Assembly: GCA_015680685.1 (NCBI GenBank)
Contig: MNCI01011487.1
Location: forward strand, 75,669 to 139,451
Direction: 5' to 3'
Origin: Gnetum montanum
Taxonomy: Eukaryota; Streptophyta; Gnetopsida; Gnetales; Gnetaceae
DNA length: 63,783 nt
Shown here: one piece after another, positions 13,345 through 25,989 of the stretch
Position numbering within the stretch: the stretch's first letter is position 1
How the letters are laid out: each line of letters opens with the position of its first letter
Made by a program: the position numbers and the translations under genes
The notes under the pieces: generated by a model
Database searches by the model: none
Seen by the model: the letters and a program-made list of their open reading frames with translations, nothing else
Told to the model about the DNA's origin: nothing

Positions 13345-14551
13345 GATATATGTTCATCATATAGAGATAGTTGAAAATCTGGTTGAATTGAACATAATGC
13401 ATCAACATTTAGGATTCCATTTAGGATTCCACAAAACTAACAAACTTTAGCTATATCCCATACTAAATCTGGATCTACATTCATTCCATCTCTAGTGACT
13501 TAACTATCTAAGAGTGTAACTAGAAATTCAACACTAATATCATAATTAAATTTTGGATTTACTAGAATATCAATATGTTCAAGGTGAACATAATGATATC
13601 CTTGTTTCTTGCATCTTTTGACTTCCTCTTCTATGAAAAATGGCACGAAGACTAGGTAAATCCCATTACCTTTGATGTCCAAAATTACTTTAGATTGGTT
13701 GATGGAGTTGTAAATCTTACTAAAAATTTACTTGAGAAAGAGTAAATAGCTTCTTTAGGAATTTCGAGAAATTCTATCTTTTCATCAAGAGTAAAAAAAG
13801 ACTTCTAACTAAGCATGGCTTCATGAAATGGGATGATAGCCTTTTGATCTTCATACATTTCTTCACCAGTTTCAAATAGAAGGTTTATAGCTTGTCCTTT
13901 TATCATGAAGGCTCGATGAGTTTCCCAATCTATTTCATCTAGATCATCAAAGTCTTCTTTAATACCTTCTTTAGGTGCTAGTTGATACATCTAATCTTCA
14001 AATATTCTAGCATCTATGTCAATAGCTCTCCTTTTTGTAGTCTCTTCATCATTAACTGTTGAAGAATATTCAATGTATACATCAATATCTCCTACTTCAA
14101 TTCTTGGAATGAGCTTAGCATCCTCTTCATCAAACAAATCATTATCTTTAGAATATTTAGACAATTGGTTTAAATGAGGGATAGGCAAATCCAATTCATT
14201 CGACCATTCTTGTATGCCAGATAGATCATAAATTGGAAATTGAAACTCTTCTTCAATAATACCTTTGCCTTTATCATCCTTTTCTCCTTCAACAATACCT
14301 TTGTATTTGGTATTGTTACTTTCCAGCTTACTAGGTGCACTTCTAAGTCTCAGATAAACTTGCAAAAATTCATCTAAATTTTGAAGACAAGGGTTTGAAG
14401 CATAAGTGTAACCAATAAGTTAATAATACCTTTCTATGATCCTTAATCTTTCTTCAATAGTAGCTTCAAGTAACAAATGGAGTCCAAAGGCAAATTCAAG
14501 GCATTTTGTAATAGGAGAAGTTATAGAATATGAATAAATAGCTTTAGCCAT
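13345..14551 (-). pseudogene. EPRV partial second unit: N-terminal region and movement protein
   Basis: The putative start codon is at 14551 (minus strand), in the same GCCATGG context that follows the primer-binding site at 53249. Broken frames at 14365-13991, 13990-13805 and 13682-13500 cover an acidic N-terminal region and the first part of the movement-protein core (YVHLEHIDILVNPKF). The 30K movement protein lets the virus pass plasmodesmata. The core is truncated at 13345, shortly after the SLYDEH block. A short tandem duplication (TTAGGATTCCA twice, near 13411-13432) lies inside. Confidence 0.75.
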
Positions 14552-14555
14552 GGCT

Positions 14556-15140
14556 TAGCTTTTCAACTCTCTAGTTAATGCATTTGGCAGACTGTTTATT
14601 TCTCCAAGAATTCGCTCAATAGAGAATTCATATTAAGATAAAAGAAATTGCTACTAGGCAAACCTTTGCAGTTTTGGTAAATATGTAATCTTCATTTTTA
14701 TTAATGTTGCTAAATTTGCTAAATTAGTCTTGAGAATAAATGGTTCTTTAATGAGATAATGATGAAAGTTTTCCAAACCTTTAATTGCTGCTAGTATCTC
14801 CTTTTTTGTGGGCCAATATGCTAGTTCATTCTTTACAAAGCTATCGAGGCATAAGAACACAAATTTTCATCTTCTTTGATTGGATTTATTTTGAGTAGGA
14901 CCAAAACCCAATCTTCATAGCTTGCATTTTTTGTTGAGAATTAAAGGTCCCTTGAACATGGGTTCCAAGGGAGGAAAATTGATGCATTCCTTCTTTAGTG
15001 CTTGAACTTGCTTGGTAGATTCATTGGTCCATTGGAAGGGTGAAGAGTTTTTACATTTTATGATAGCTATCATTTTTTCAAAAATCTTTGAGATATATTC
15101 TGAAACATAATATAAACACCCCAAAAATTGCAAACACTGC
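14556..15140 (-). pseudogene. EPRV RNase H domain (unit M)
   Basis: The ELAYWPTKKEILAAIKGLENF block and the EPFILKTN block are present, followed near 14590 by a tail ending in ALTREL-like residues. All are typical of the RNase H next to pararetroviral reverse transcriptase, which removes RNA from the RNA-DNA hybrid. The first catalytic Asp context, LNTDAS in the plus-strand unit, reads LNKKCK here. The third (TD) reads TN. The domain is degenerate and interrupted by stops. Confidence 0.8.
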
Positions 15141-15960
15141 TCCTTTGATTAAAGCTTATCAGGAAACAAAGAAATCTTTTCTAAAACATGCAACTGCATA
15201 TGTAATTTTCCATTCCTCATTAAAACTCCAAGAAACTCAATTTCATTTTTGTAGACCTAAAACTTCTTCAAGTCTCCTAATAGTTCTATTCCATGTTCTT
15301 TGCATAAAGCAACAAATATGTAGAGATGATCATAGTATTCTTCTAAGGATGAATAAATCAAAAAATCATCTATAAAATTTTCAATGAAATCTTTATGCTT
15401 ACGAAAAATAGCACCCATGAGACATTGTAATTGGGCTCAAGAGTTCTTCAAGCCAAAGGGCATTACAAGCCATTCAAAAAGATTGGTTAGCATGCTAAAA
15501 GCAGTTTTGTAACTATTCTTATATGCAATTTCGATTTGATGGTAGTTGAACTTACAATCAAACTTTGAAAAGACTTTCTTAACTCCCACTCTTTAGATCA
15601 ATTATTCTTTATTGGGTAGATTCCATTAAATATGAACTATTACTACATTCAATGGGATATAATTTATCACCATTCTTACCTTGCCTCTTTTTATTTCGAC
15701 ATGATTCTTGACAATAAAATAGGCACAAGAATAACTTGAATTGGATCGCCTTACGAACTCTTTCTTTTCAAATTTTACCACTTGTTTTGCAACTTCTACT
15801 TCATCCTTTCTTGTCATGGCAATTGTTTTACTTTGCACTAGGATTTGATGGAGTGTAGGAATATAGGCTATAGGGATATCTTTTAACTAGAACTATAGTG
15901 AATATCTACAAAAATAAATTTGTAGACTTGAGAGATGATCTCATCGACTTGTTCTGCACT
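15141..15960 (-). pseudogene. EPRV reverse transcriptase (unit M)
   Basis: The fingers/palm block with MVINYIPLN is at about 15660-15640. The catalytic YxDD-type motif reads FIDDF near 15372-15358, with Phe for Tyr. Several frames are needed and stops are frequent. It copied viral RNA into DNA in the cytoplasm. It corresponds to 58500-59300 on the plus strand. Confidence 0.8.
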
Positions 15961-16089
15961 GAGCTTTCCTTGAAACTTTAGAATCTTTTGGACCTTTCGA
16001 TAATTGAATTTCTATAATTCTTACATCATTGTTTTATTCAAATTTTCTTCAAGACTTAGATTGGAGGCATAGAAACTTGTTTATTCAAA

Positions 16090-16450
16090 CTACGTCTTAT
16101 GAATCTCTTGTAGGATGCATGGTACTGTGATCTTTTTATCACCAACTGAACATACTAGAAATTTCTTTCCAATTGTATATGGAGAGACTAACTTCATGAA
16201 ATCGGCTCCCAACCTAATATCCTATCCATTGTCACTAATTTGGATGGAGTTCATTTCTCCTATGAGCACAACATTGATGCGAATAGGAACATCTAGAGAA
16301 AACTTGTTAAGATGTCTTATCTCATTCATAGTTTCAATCTTGAATGGCTGCATACATGCCACCCAATTTTCCATAATACTTTAGTGAGAAAAATTTAAAG
16401 TAGCTCAAATGTCAATGAAGATGTTGGATTTTTGCCATTTTACTTTGTTG
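16090..16450 (-). pseudogene. EPRV aspartic protease (unit M)
   Basis: The active-site block near 16425-16395 reads FID-I-stop-A-T, where DTGAT is expected. So the catalytic Asp is kept but the glycine codon is a stop. The downstream block (16384-16115) matches the plus-strand protease at 58082-58360. The enzyme would mature the polyprotein; this copy cannot. Confidence 0.72.
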
Positions 16451-16479
16451 TTGATTATCACCTTGATTGAGATGATGAT

Positions 16480-17140
16480 GATGCACATTGTAGAAATGGT
16501 CTTCTTTATCTAGTACATAGTTAATTTTGAAAGAGATGGCTTCTTAATCTGGATCATCTTTGGTTGTTCTTTTTGAGTTGGAAATCATTTCTCATATGAA
16601 GTTATGAGAAATTTTTCTAGGACTTTAGATGTGATAGCAGCTTCACCTTCTTCTTCTGTTGTTGATTCATCTTTGGATAGAAGCACAGATGTTCTAGATA
16701 GCCTTGATTGTCAAGGATCTGCTCAAATTCTACAACATTGCCATTGGCACTTGCTCCTTGATACTGCAGAATATAAAATGGGTTAACAAAACTTACTGTA
16801 GACGAGGCTAAGGAGAATTCTTCTTCTTTAGAGATTTGGTCTTGATATGTGTTGAGAAACTGATGTAGTTCCTCTAAGTCTTCTTATGTCTAATCAACCT
16901 CTTTTGTTTCTTGATTTTTTGTCCAAGATCCTCTTATCATAAAAATTTGGGGAAGCTATTCATCTTCTTCATTTTCATCCTCTCATTCATCATCTTCTAA
17001 GTCTTCATCATCATCATCTGCAAATGCTAGTTTATAAACCTTTTCTTTGTTTGCTAGACATTCGACCAATTACTCTTCTAATTTAATTGGTTCACATTCT
17101 TCTATATATTCATCAAAGAATGCCTAAACCTTTTTTGTCA
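16480..17140 (-). pseudogene. EPRV acidic linker between coat protein and protease (unit M)
   Basis: This stretch is rich in Asp/Glu codons (CATCATCTTCTAAGTC-type repeats on the plus strand near 16960-17030) and separates the zinc knuckle from the protease. Acidic tails flanking the coat protein are common in caulimovirids. No catalytic motif is visible. The plus-strand counterpart is 57400-57660. Confidence 0.55.
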
Positions 17141-17840
17141 TCTTTTTCTTGGGACATTCATAGGCATAATATCCTCTATGCTTACAGTTATAGCAACAGA
17201 CACTCTTCTTATTTGTAGGATGCTTTCTTCTCCTTATGTAGTAGTTAGATCTATATCTTCTGGGCTTTACAGGAAATATCCTACTTTGTCATTTTTCAAA
17301 TGATTGCCTTTTATGGAATCCTTCTTGGTCTTCTTCTTAAATGGTTTTCTAGGCTTTTTCCCAAAAGTATCAACCCCATCTACTTGAGCAAAAGCTTTAG
17401 CAAAAGGCAAAATCTTTGACAAACTAATTTGGTAACTTGTTTTTTGTAATTCTTGTCTCACCATATGTATTATATCCACAAAATAAACTAGAGACAAGTC
17501 AAGATTTGCATACATATCCTTATATAATACTAACTATCCTATCTTATTTCGCAAAAAACCCAAATACATATAAGCAGTTAATTGATCTCAATGCAAGGCT
17601 AATCTGTATACTTCTTTACTATACTCAATACTATACTGCTCAAAATATTTCAAATTATATAGCTTCCTTTGGCAAAGTAACAACTTATCTTGTAGCCTTA
17701 AATTAGTAGAAATATCTAAAGTGAATTTAGTAATGAGTGTAGTAAATAGACCTTAAAGTTGACTTTGAAGAACTTGTTATTCAGCTTCAGCAATTCAACT
17801 TTTCCACCAATGCTAGATTTTTCTTGTAGCTCTAGTCATA
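17141..17840 (-). pseudogene. EPRV coat protein with zinc knuckle (unit M)
   Basis: The frame at 17515-17267 is a Lys-rich coat-protein C-terminal part (GVDTFGKKP, then KPFKKKTKK). It is followed at about 17206-17160 by CYNCKHRGYYAYEC. This fits a CX2CX4HX4C zinc knuckle whose His is replaced by Tyr, a single-transition change. The zinc knuckle binds viral RNA during packaging. The same arrangement is found at 56700-57340 on the plus strand. Confidence 0.75.
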
Positions 17841-18780
17841 TCAAGAATAATAGTAGTATGTTTATCTACCCTTAGAAACATTTGAGCAACTTAAAGTTGA
17901 TCTACTATAATCTAATTGTATGTAGTATTTCCTTTGGTGGTAGGTAGTTGATGTTTATTAGTAGAATTGAGGTTGCTTACATTTATTAGAGAGCTATGAA
18001 ATGTAGTGGTGGCTCATACAACTTTCTTGGGTAGGACATCATGGTTTTGCCTTGATAATTTTCTCCTTCTTTTGATGAGTATGATGAGAGTGATTTCTTC
18101 AAGTTCTTTTCTTTCTTTAGCTTTTCTATCTTTCTTTGCAGATTATTCATACTTGTCAACTGAGCAACTTTTTTTGTTTTCTCTGGAATTGTCTTTGTAC
18201 AAGTAACCTTCAAATATTTTTCTAAGGTAAACACTTTCTTCAAATTTTTTTTCTTTTTTCTTTTTAACTATATCTTCATATAAATGCATCTAACTGAGTA
18301 CCTCATCTAACTTTGATTCTATATTATTGATATTTCTACTACAATATGAAGACCAATGTAATAAATAATTTAATTGATGAACCTCTTCATTTTGATTTTG
18401 CTGTGAGTCCATTGAATGTTCAAGCAAATAGCTACAATCTACCTTGGTGTTTGGAACTAGATCTTCTAAGATTGTCATGTAATATGATCCTTGTGAAGGC
18501 CACTTTCCACCTTGCACCAGCTTTCTTCCTTTTACTTCAAGATACTACATCATAAATAGAGTTCTTTTACAATCAAAATTAGGAGATGTGGCATTACCCT
18601 TCAATGAAGATCCTTGTTCAAACTTGGTAGTAGATAAGATTGGAGGTAACACTGCTAATTCTATTACAGCTAAGCAACTGAATTGCCAAATTGGATATTT
18701 GCTCCACAATTTCTTTGCTTTTTTAGATGTTTGGAATTCTTCATCTCACTAAAACTTCTAGATTCTAGGAAACCCTTGCA
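17841..18780 (-). pseudogene. EPRV region between movement and coat proteins (coiled-coil)
   Basis: The frame at 18243-17986 has a Lys/Leu/Glu heptad-like run (LQRKIEKLKKEKNLKKSLSS) followed by EGENYQGKTMM. 18517-18290 matches about 55985-56165 on the plus strand. A coiled coil ahead of the coat protein could serve as a virion-associated or assembly segment. No family is recognised with confidence. Confidence 0.6.
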
Positions 18781-19943
18781 CATAAATATTTGCTTCTATA
18801 GATCTTCCACATGCTAGCAAGTGTTTACTTCTAAAAGAAAACTTAACTCCCCACTTTAGCTTATGATTCATGAAGATTATATTTGTAAGCTAAAATGTTC
18901 CTCTAGCACCAATACCAACATATACTAATTCTAGTAATAACTTGACACCATGGATTTCCACAAAAAGTAATAGAGTAGAGGATATATGTTCATCATATAG
19001 AGACAACTGAAAATTTGGTTGAAATAAACATAATGCATCAACATTTAGGATTTCATGAAACTGACGAATGTTAGCCATATTCCACACTTAATTTGGATCC
19101 TTATTCATTCCATCTCCAATAATGTGACTATCTAAGAGAATAACCAAAAATTCAACACCAATATCGCAATTAAATTTTGGACTTACTAGAATATCAATCT
19201 ATCCAAGATGAACATAATGATATTCTTGTTGCTTCCACCTTGTGACTTCTTCTTCCATGAAGAATGACAAAAAGACTATCATATTCATATTCCCCTTGAT
19301 GTCTAAAATTACTTTAGACTATATGATAGAAGTGGTGAATCTAGCTAAAAACATATTTGAGAAAGAATAGATAGCTTATTTGGGAATTTCAAGAAATTTC
19401 ATCTTTCCATTAAGAGCAACAAAAGACTTGTAACTAAGTATGACTTCATGAAATGGGATGATAGCCTTTTGATCTTTAGACATTTTTTCACCAATTTGAG
19501 ACTAGAGGTCTATAGCTTTTCCTCTTATCATGAATGCTCAATAAGTTCCCCAATTTATTTCTTCTAGGTCATCAAAGTTTTCTCTGATACATTCTTCAAG
19601 TGCTAGTCAATACATTCAATCTTCAAATCTTCTAGCATCTAGGTTAGTAGCTCTTGTTCTGTAGTTTCTTCATCATTGATTATTGAAAAATATTTAGCAT
19701 ATACATAAATATCTCCTACTTCAATTCTGGAAATGAGCTTAGCATCCTCTTCATCAAACAACTCATTACCTTTAGAATATTCAGACAATTGGTATGATTA
19801 AGGGATAGGCATATTCCACTCATTCAACCATTCTTGTATGCCAAACAAATCATAAAGTGGAAACTAAAATTTTTCTTCAATAATATCTTGGACTTTATCA
19901 TTCTTTTCTCCTTCAAAAATACCTTTGTATTTAGTATTTTCAT
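18781..19943 (-). pseudogene. EPRV movement protein (unit M)
   Basis: The N-terminal acidic part is at 19940-19440 and the 30K core at about 19330-18781. The 30K-type features are a Tyr-His-Leu strand block near 19230, an LSLYDEH block near 19005, and GVKLLLELVYVGIGARGTF at the end of the frame 19087-18890. It matches 54700-55740 on the plus strand. It is broken by stops, and its first about 75 codons are missing at the Athila-like insertion junction (19943/53217). Confidence 0.75.
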
Positions 19944-20826
19944 TGATAAGTGGCAAGCACCTCTATGCTCAACCATATGAATCACTAAGCATTCATGCAT
20001 GATTTGGTCGAATTTCATGAACTCTATGTCTTCCAGTACACTTAGCCTCTAAGAAGTGAACTTGCCATAATAGTCATTCGTTTAATGTACAAAGGTATGG
20101 TTAAGTGTAATCGAGGCATATGATCTTTATTATTTTATGTTTTATGTTCCTAGTTCTTTAAAATAGAGATGAAGTAATTTAACAGCTAATTTGATTTAAC
20201 TAATTAATTAATCTCTAACTAATCTTAACATAGGTATCCAGTTCCACTTTTTGTACACATATTGAATGCATACAACACTACTAGGCTACCAAGTGTTAAG
20301 TGCTACTCGGATTACCAAGTGTTGTATATTATGCTCGAAGCGATCATACTTATATGTTTAATCTATATAGCTTAATTACTTAATTAATCGATTGAAGTCT
20401 CATGTAGCTTAATTAATTACATAATTAATAAAAATAGTAAATGCAAAAATAAATCATTAATCTATTCCAAGTGTTGCAAGGTTTGATCAAAAGGCTTATC
20501 TTTATTGACATTCATACTAGTGTGCTTTGGTACATCAGTACTCAAATAAAGATCTGTACACTTTCTAAATCCTACTATGGTCACTCAGAGAGATATTCTA
20601 ACTCTCAAATGACAAAACTGCAAGAGCTCTACTACAACTATGACATGACCTCTAATAAATATAGCTGGTAAGTGCATATTTATAGACTTTATTGTGGAGC
20701 TACATTGATGGGGCCTAATAAATATAGCAAACACTATGTCAACACAACCCCATCGACAAGGCAACACCACGTAGATGGGGCCATGTTGAAGGGAGCCTAT
20801 TGATGCAACAATTTAATACTTCATCA
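19944..20826 (-). mobile_element. 3' LTR of the Athila-like element
   Basis: On the minus strand it starts TGATGAAG at 20826 and ends CTTGCCACTTATCA at 19944 (883 bp, TGAT..ATCA ends). A TATAAATA box lies at 20684-20677 and an AATAAA at 20506-20501, giving a recognisable U3-R-U5. It is the most complete LTR of this family in the window. Confidence 0.82.
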
Positions 20827-20838
20827 TATCCCCATGAC
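20827..20838 (-). other. Polypurine tract before the 3' LTR
   Basis: On the minus strand, TCATGGGGATA lies directly before the LTR start TGATG. The related element has ATGGGGGTA at the same place (62484-62493). Such a tract primes plus-strand DNA synthesis. Confidence 0.6.
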
Positions 20839-20949
20839 TAAATGAAAACTTGTCCTCAAGTTCCTTTACAAATTTGGAAATGTATGGGATTATTGACTGA
20901 CTCTTGACATAACAAAATTGAGTGTCCAAGTGTACAAATTAACATCATT

Positions 20950-23900
20950 ACAAAAATTGGTGCTATTCACGACACAAAATTGAACACCAAGACATGAATA
21001 CTCAAAATTGAATCACACATCCTCTAATAGCATGAAGGTGGTTAAGAAGATCAAACATTCCTAGAAGATGGAGGCTCTTGAGGTTTTGAAGGATCTTTGC
21101 TACCTTTAAGAAAGTGTGTGGTGGCTGAGGCAGCTATGGCTATCCTACTATGGCTACTACCTTCGATGGAAAGAAAAAGACATCTAGTAACACCTTCATA
21201 TTCTTCTCTTTGATCCAAGGATCATTCATAGTCCACATGGCATTATCAATATGGGCTAGAATGGGGATATTTCATGAACATAACATTACTAGAAATAGCT
21301 CCTTTACATTGACAAACTAGGCAATGAATTGTTTGTGTTCAACATTGAATGCCCTCATTGCATTGTGTAGCTCTTGGTAGTCATTCATTCTTTTAGCCAA
21401 GTTCTCAGTAGTAGATCTCTAATTAGTGTATTTGCCCTTGGGAATATTGAGTTTAGCATTTACCACCACAAAATTTTTCTTGGTGTCCTTGTGGTGCTTG
21501 AACATGGCCTCATACAATAAGTACAAGCTAGCCACATGCATTTCTAGTTTTGACTACGGTCATCTGGTAGTCAACATAGCTAGGTTTTTGTACCTAAGAT
21601 TGGAAAGCTCCATCTATTCCATCATTTCCTCTATCTGCAACTCCTTCAAGTGAATTTTTGCATTATTGTATTGATCAATCCCATCAATGATGGGCTACCA
21701 CAATTCACATCCATGTTGGAGTTGCTAGAGGGTCTCATTCACCTTTTCCTTTGCCACTTACATATGTTTATCATTTACTTCTTTTTGTAGGCCAACTTGG
21801 CCTCTCTAGTGATCCTTGACTCGTGAATTTCAAAGCCTTTGATTTCCAGGTGGCTACCTCTATTACAGTCTTTTGACAAAGGGCATGGACCTCCTCCATG
21901 GAGAGGTTTCTATTCTCAATTGCCAATCTCCTTAGCTCTATGTTTGCTCTAGCTAGTTACTCCTATTGTTAATGGATAATTTCTATCCACTATTGTTTAT
22001 GCACATTAATGTTTTTTAGATGATTATTTTCTATGGTTAGCTACACATTCTTCTAGTGGGTCAAATCCAAAGCCTTTTAAATTTTGTGGTGGGTGGCCTC
22101 TACCAAGGATTGGTAGAACATTGTCATCTCTATTGCATCCTCAACCCCTTTTAGCTTGATGTAAAGCTATTCAAGAGCTTCATCCCTTGTCAATGCTAGG
22201 TTGAGAAATGCAAGGTTAGCAATCTAGGCTCTTAACGTAGCAACTTTCGTAGCCAAATATTTATTCAACTTCTTGCTTATTTTGAGATGTCCTTCCAAAA
22301 TAATTTTCTTGCCCCTTTCTTCTAGCAACTTTGACCAGATTATAGTAATACTATCCAAAAGATCAAAGACATCAAAAAGTGGTTTCTTGGTTCCTACCAG
22401 TCGATCCAACAGTTCATGCTATGTTATGCTTAATCTACTACTTATGGTTCCTATAAACATTTGCACATCTTTAAGTGCAGTGATGTCTGGTACAAACACC
22501 ATAGGTGCATTGAGTGTTTTGACAATTCTGGTAACAACTACCTTTGCTATTGTTTCTTACTTTTGGTGCTACATCACCAATATTGTTTCTCCCTCACCTT
22601 CCTCCAAGCACACCAAGAAGGTTGAAGCATTCCCAAAAATCTTTGGGAGTGGTTGCAGTTTTGAGAGAGATATTGTTACCTTTTTAGTGCTAGGATTTGA
22701 CCTTATAGATAACTGCATTTGTTGGGAACAGAAAATGGATCCACCTCTTTCCATCAGGCCAACTATTTGGGCCACCTCATTTAGGTGACTCATTGCTAGC
22801 TGATACATAGATGGGTCTCCACCACTCATGCTTGCTCATTGCTCTTACTCACTTAAGAGCCATTCTTGGTACTTGCATAACTATTTGGATGTTGTAGTGA
22901 CATCCAGCATAATTTTCTAAGTGGCAAGTGGAGGTGGTAACTACTAATCCTCTCTTTGAATGATTATTGTAGGCATTTTATCCTTCATCATCTCCATCAA
23001 ATTAGTAGTCCAAGCACGTCAGATAACATCATTCATATAGTGGACTATTCCTCCCCTTCGACATAGTTTTTTGATGAGGGATGGAAATAGGAGCGCCTTC
23101 CTACCACATTCATTCTTCTTAAACCACTTATCTATCTCCAAATAGATTAGCTATGGAAGGTTGATGGGGAATCTCCCACTCAGAGTAGCATACGCATGGG
23201 TAGAAAAAGTAGTGATCTTGTTGGGCCTCACTGTGGGGTTTAGATGAAAGGATAAAATCTTGTAGTGGATTCTTTCTATCAATGTGAGTGTGTTTTACTC
23301 TTTGAGGTCTAGACCATAGCACCATTGAATCCATTCCATTTCAATGCTAGGATCCGTCTACATTGGAATCTCAGTGAGATTTTCCCCAGTTTCAAGTAAC
23401 CCAAGTGCCTCTGTAATGGCCTGCAAAGAGTAGAATACTAAAATGTCCTTAATTTTGATTATTGAACCAACCTACCTATTATTTCAAAATAAGAACATCT
23501 CTCCCATATACCACTCCTTATTGGAAGTGATGATTGGCCACATGTGAGAGGTCTTTAGTTGGTCTTGGACATCTTTAGGTGCTTACTCTAAGAAAGAGCC
23601 AAAGTTTAACTCCTAAAGCACTATTTTTTGGATCTCACTTGACCTAATTTGATTTAGGTAGGCCTCCATCAAGGTCACCTTAAGGTTTTCTTGCTAAACT
23701 GGTTCATCATCTTAGTGGGAATGCTTTGTTGTTGCTGCTAGTTTTGGAATCTCATGAATATATTCCACTTTGGCCTCTTTCCTAAGAGGTCCCATGGTAT
23801 GGGTTTTAATTGGTTCTTCCTGTGCCTATTCTTGGCCCCTTTCTATTTCTAGCCATTTCTCTCTTGGTTGAGACAATCCTCCTTCCTACATGTGTTTTCC
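20950..23900 (-). pseudogene. ORF in the env position of the Athila-like element
   Basis: A long, broken minus-strand coding stretch lies 3' of the integrase. Its first part (about 23380-23000) has the pattern W..Y.ILSFHLNPT, then FPINLP..IYLEI, then LLFPSLIKKLC. This resembles a 'putative plant transposon protein' domain of Athila-type elements. The middle (22829-22569) is Ser-rich. The C-terminal part (about 22470-21700) is rich in Lys/Glu/Leu heptads and probably a coiled coil. No signal peptide or membrane segment is clear. The family assignment is from memory of the pattern; the function is unknown. Confidence 0.5.
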
Positions 23901-25980
23901 TTTCAATACTATCTGTGGTCATAACACATCCGTGGATTAGTAGATGTAATGTGTAACTTCAAATATTTAAATATCTTATCTCGTTAGTTAGTTACACTTG
24001 GATATGGTTAGAACATGGCAGATTAATTATTTTATTCTTAGTTTATTAATTAATTTTTATTATAAGTGTCACTGGAGCTTATTGGAAGGGCTTAACTTCT
24101 GGAATTTGGTGTTTAAATGTTGATTTCTTAGTTAAACCTTTATGGGAGTTAGAAAAATGGTGAAAAATTTTCTATTAAAAATTTCACATTTATGGCCCCC
24201 AAACTAAGAGCTTACCTCCAGGAGTTATAGGGTGGAAGAATGGAGTGATTTGGATAAATGGTTAGGAAGTTATGGGCTTTGGAAGGTTCTAGGCTTTGAA
24301 AATTTGAAAAACTCCTTGGTGTTTGTGAGAAAATGTGAAAATTTCTAAGTGAAGTTATGCATATTTATGGTATTTTCATGCTATGTCAATGGCGTTGTGT
24401 ATATAGGGCCTCATATATGCATGGGCTTTGTCAACAAGGCCTCATTTATGAGGTTCGTAAACAAAATTTTCAAATTTAAATATTTAGACAAATACAAGGA
24501 ATTTTGGAATGAATTTGGGATCCATGGAATCCCAAAAAAGCCAAGAATATGATGAAATCATTGAAGAGGTTTTTGAAAGCTCAAAAATTCAAAAATTTAA
24601 TGGAGAATATGTGAATTAAATAAAATATGTAAAGGATCACATGGTTAGATGTAGAAGATGGATGAGCAAAATATTCTGATTGCAAGAATGCCTAAGGATA
24701 AGGTTCTTAACAAGCCCAACTAAGAGATATGCAAGTGGGTCCTCCCTATAGCAAGTACATGCCTTTTTTTCCCTTGTATAACCTCAACCTAAGGAGTCCA
24801 TGGGCCCCATGGGGTAATTAATGATTAATGGAAGTTAAGTACCAAAATGTGGAAGGGTCTACCAAAGAATTCAAGTACATCAAACAGAGACACCAAACAA
24901 GAACATAGACATTGGCAGTGAGGTGAGTTACAGAAAGCATGGACAAATGATGAAGAAGGTGGAATGGAATTCCAAATTGAGGTCATAAGAAGTCCCTTAT
25001 GGATTTATGTTTAAATGATTGAAGAAGATCCATCCTTAGTCCAAACCAAAACCAACCACTTTCAGTGACTTTGCATCACCACTCCAAAGATTAATCCACC
25101 CCCTCAAGACATAAAAGTGCTCCCACAAAACAACCACTATTCCTTAAAAAGAAGAAAAGAGAAGTAGAAAGTGAGAGAGGACCTTTAGGCATGGGTAACA
25201 TATCTTTCTAGTCCCATAACCAGTGCTTGTAGCCAATTTATTAGTTTAAGGGATGTGCTTTGAATTCCCATGATGTTTTAATTTTTCTTTTTTTTTCTTT
25301 CTTCTTTTCTTTTTGGAATTTTTGGATAGAATCCACACCATGTAAAGACTTATTCAACTTCCTGTTATTAGTTGATATGAAATGGTAAAAATTCTATGAA
25401 AACATTTATGCACCTAAGTAAAAAAGTAGAAAGGGTATTGAGTCCCCTTGAAGTCACACCCTATGCAAACCTTTGAATCCTTCCAAAATTTGGAAACTAC
25501 CAAGATCATGAATTTATTAAAATTTTATTTAATAAAAGGAACCTCATTGTTCTAGAATAAGAAAAATCATAGAGTTTGTGGATGGGTGGATGTCATGGAC
25601 TCATTGCCTATTCCATGAAAAAGAAACCATGTTTTAGTCATTGGTACAAAAATTCAAATGTAGAAACTAGACATTAGAAAACAAAATATTAAGCACAAAA
25701 CACCATTAACAATAGCTACAACACCACTATGTCCTATTGGCAAAAAACATGTTTTATTAACAAAAATTAGAAAATCACACTAAAATAAAGTAAAATATAT
25801 AAGAAAGTGTAATATACTCAAGAAATATTTAAATGTACTAACAATGGTGTAAAATAGAAAAAAGTTTTAAAAATCAAAAAAGTATAAAATAAATAATTTG
25901 TAAACATAAAAATGTGTAAAACAAAAAATAAAATAACTAAGGAGCCATGTATATGATTAGCATAGATGGCCATCTCCCCC
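23901..25980 (-). other. Untranslated region of the Athila-like element
   Basis: No convincing coding stretch is seen. 24660-25330 is shared with 63150-63783: a GGGTCCTCCC..AGCA block, AAGAGTCCATGGG, AGTGACTTTGCAT or a close variant, ATAACCAGTGCTTGTAGCC and GGGATGTGCTTTGAATTC. So this segment belongs to the element family rather than to host DNA. The T-rich run near 25280-25310 also recurs at the window end. Confidence 0.6.
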
Positions 25981-25989
25981 ACGACTAAG

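Larger units (their letters stand above)
13345..19943 (-). mobile_element. Endogenous pararetrovirus (Caulimoviridae-like), unit M and partial second unit
   Basis: Read on the minus strand from 19943, the order is 30K-type movement protein, coat protein with zinc knuckle, aspartic protease, reverse transcriptase, RNase H. There is no integrase, which is the Caulimoviridae gene order. The RNase H end at about 14556 joins directly to the start of a second movement-protein region that is cut at 13345. Each module recurs in the plus-strand unit at 54375-60985. All frames are broken. The start of this unit continues at 53217-54368, beyond the inserted Athila-like element. Confidence 0.85.

Noticed and set aside
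13345-19943. Gypsy or copia retrotransposon instead of a pararetrovirus
   Set aside because: There are no LTRs and no integrase. A 30K-type movement-protein core precedes the coat protein, and the primer-binding site sits in an intergenic region with a TATA box.
20950-23900. Host structural gene on the minus strand
   Set aside because: It is bounded by the element's integrase and 3' LTR and is saturated with stops. Its domain pattern resembles transposon-associated proteins, so an element ORF is more likely.
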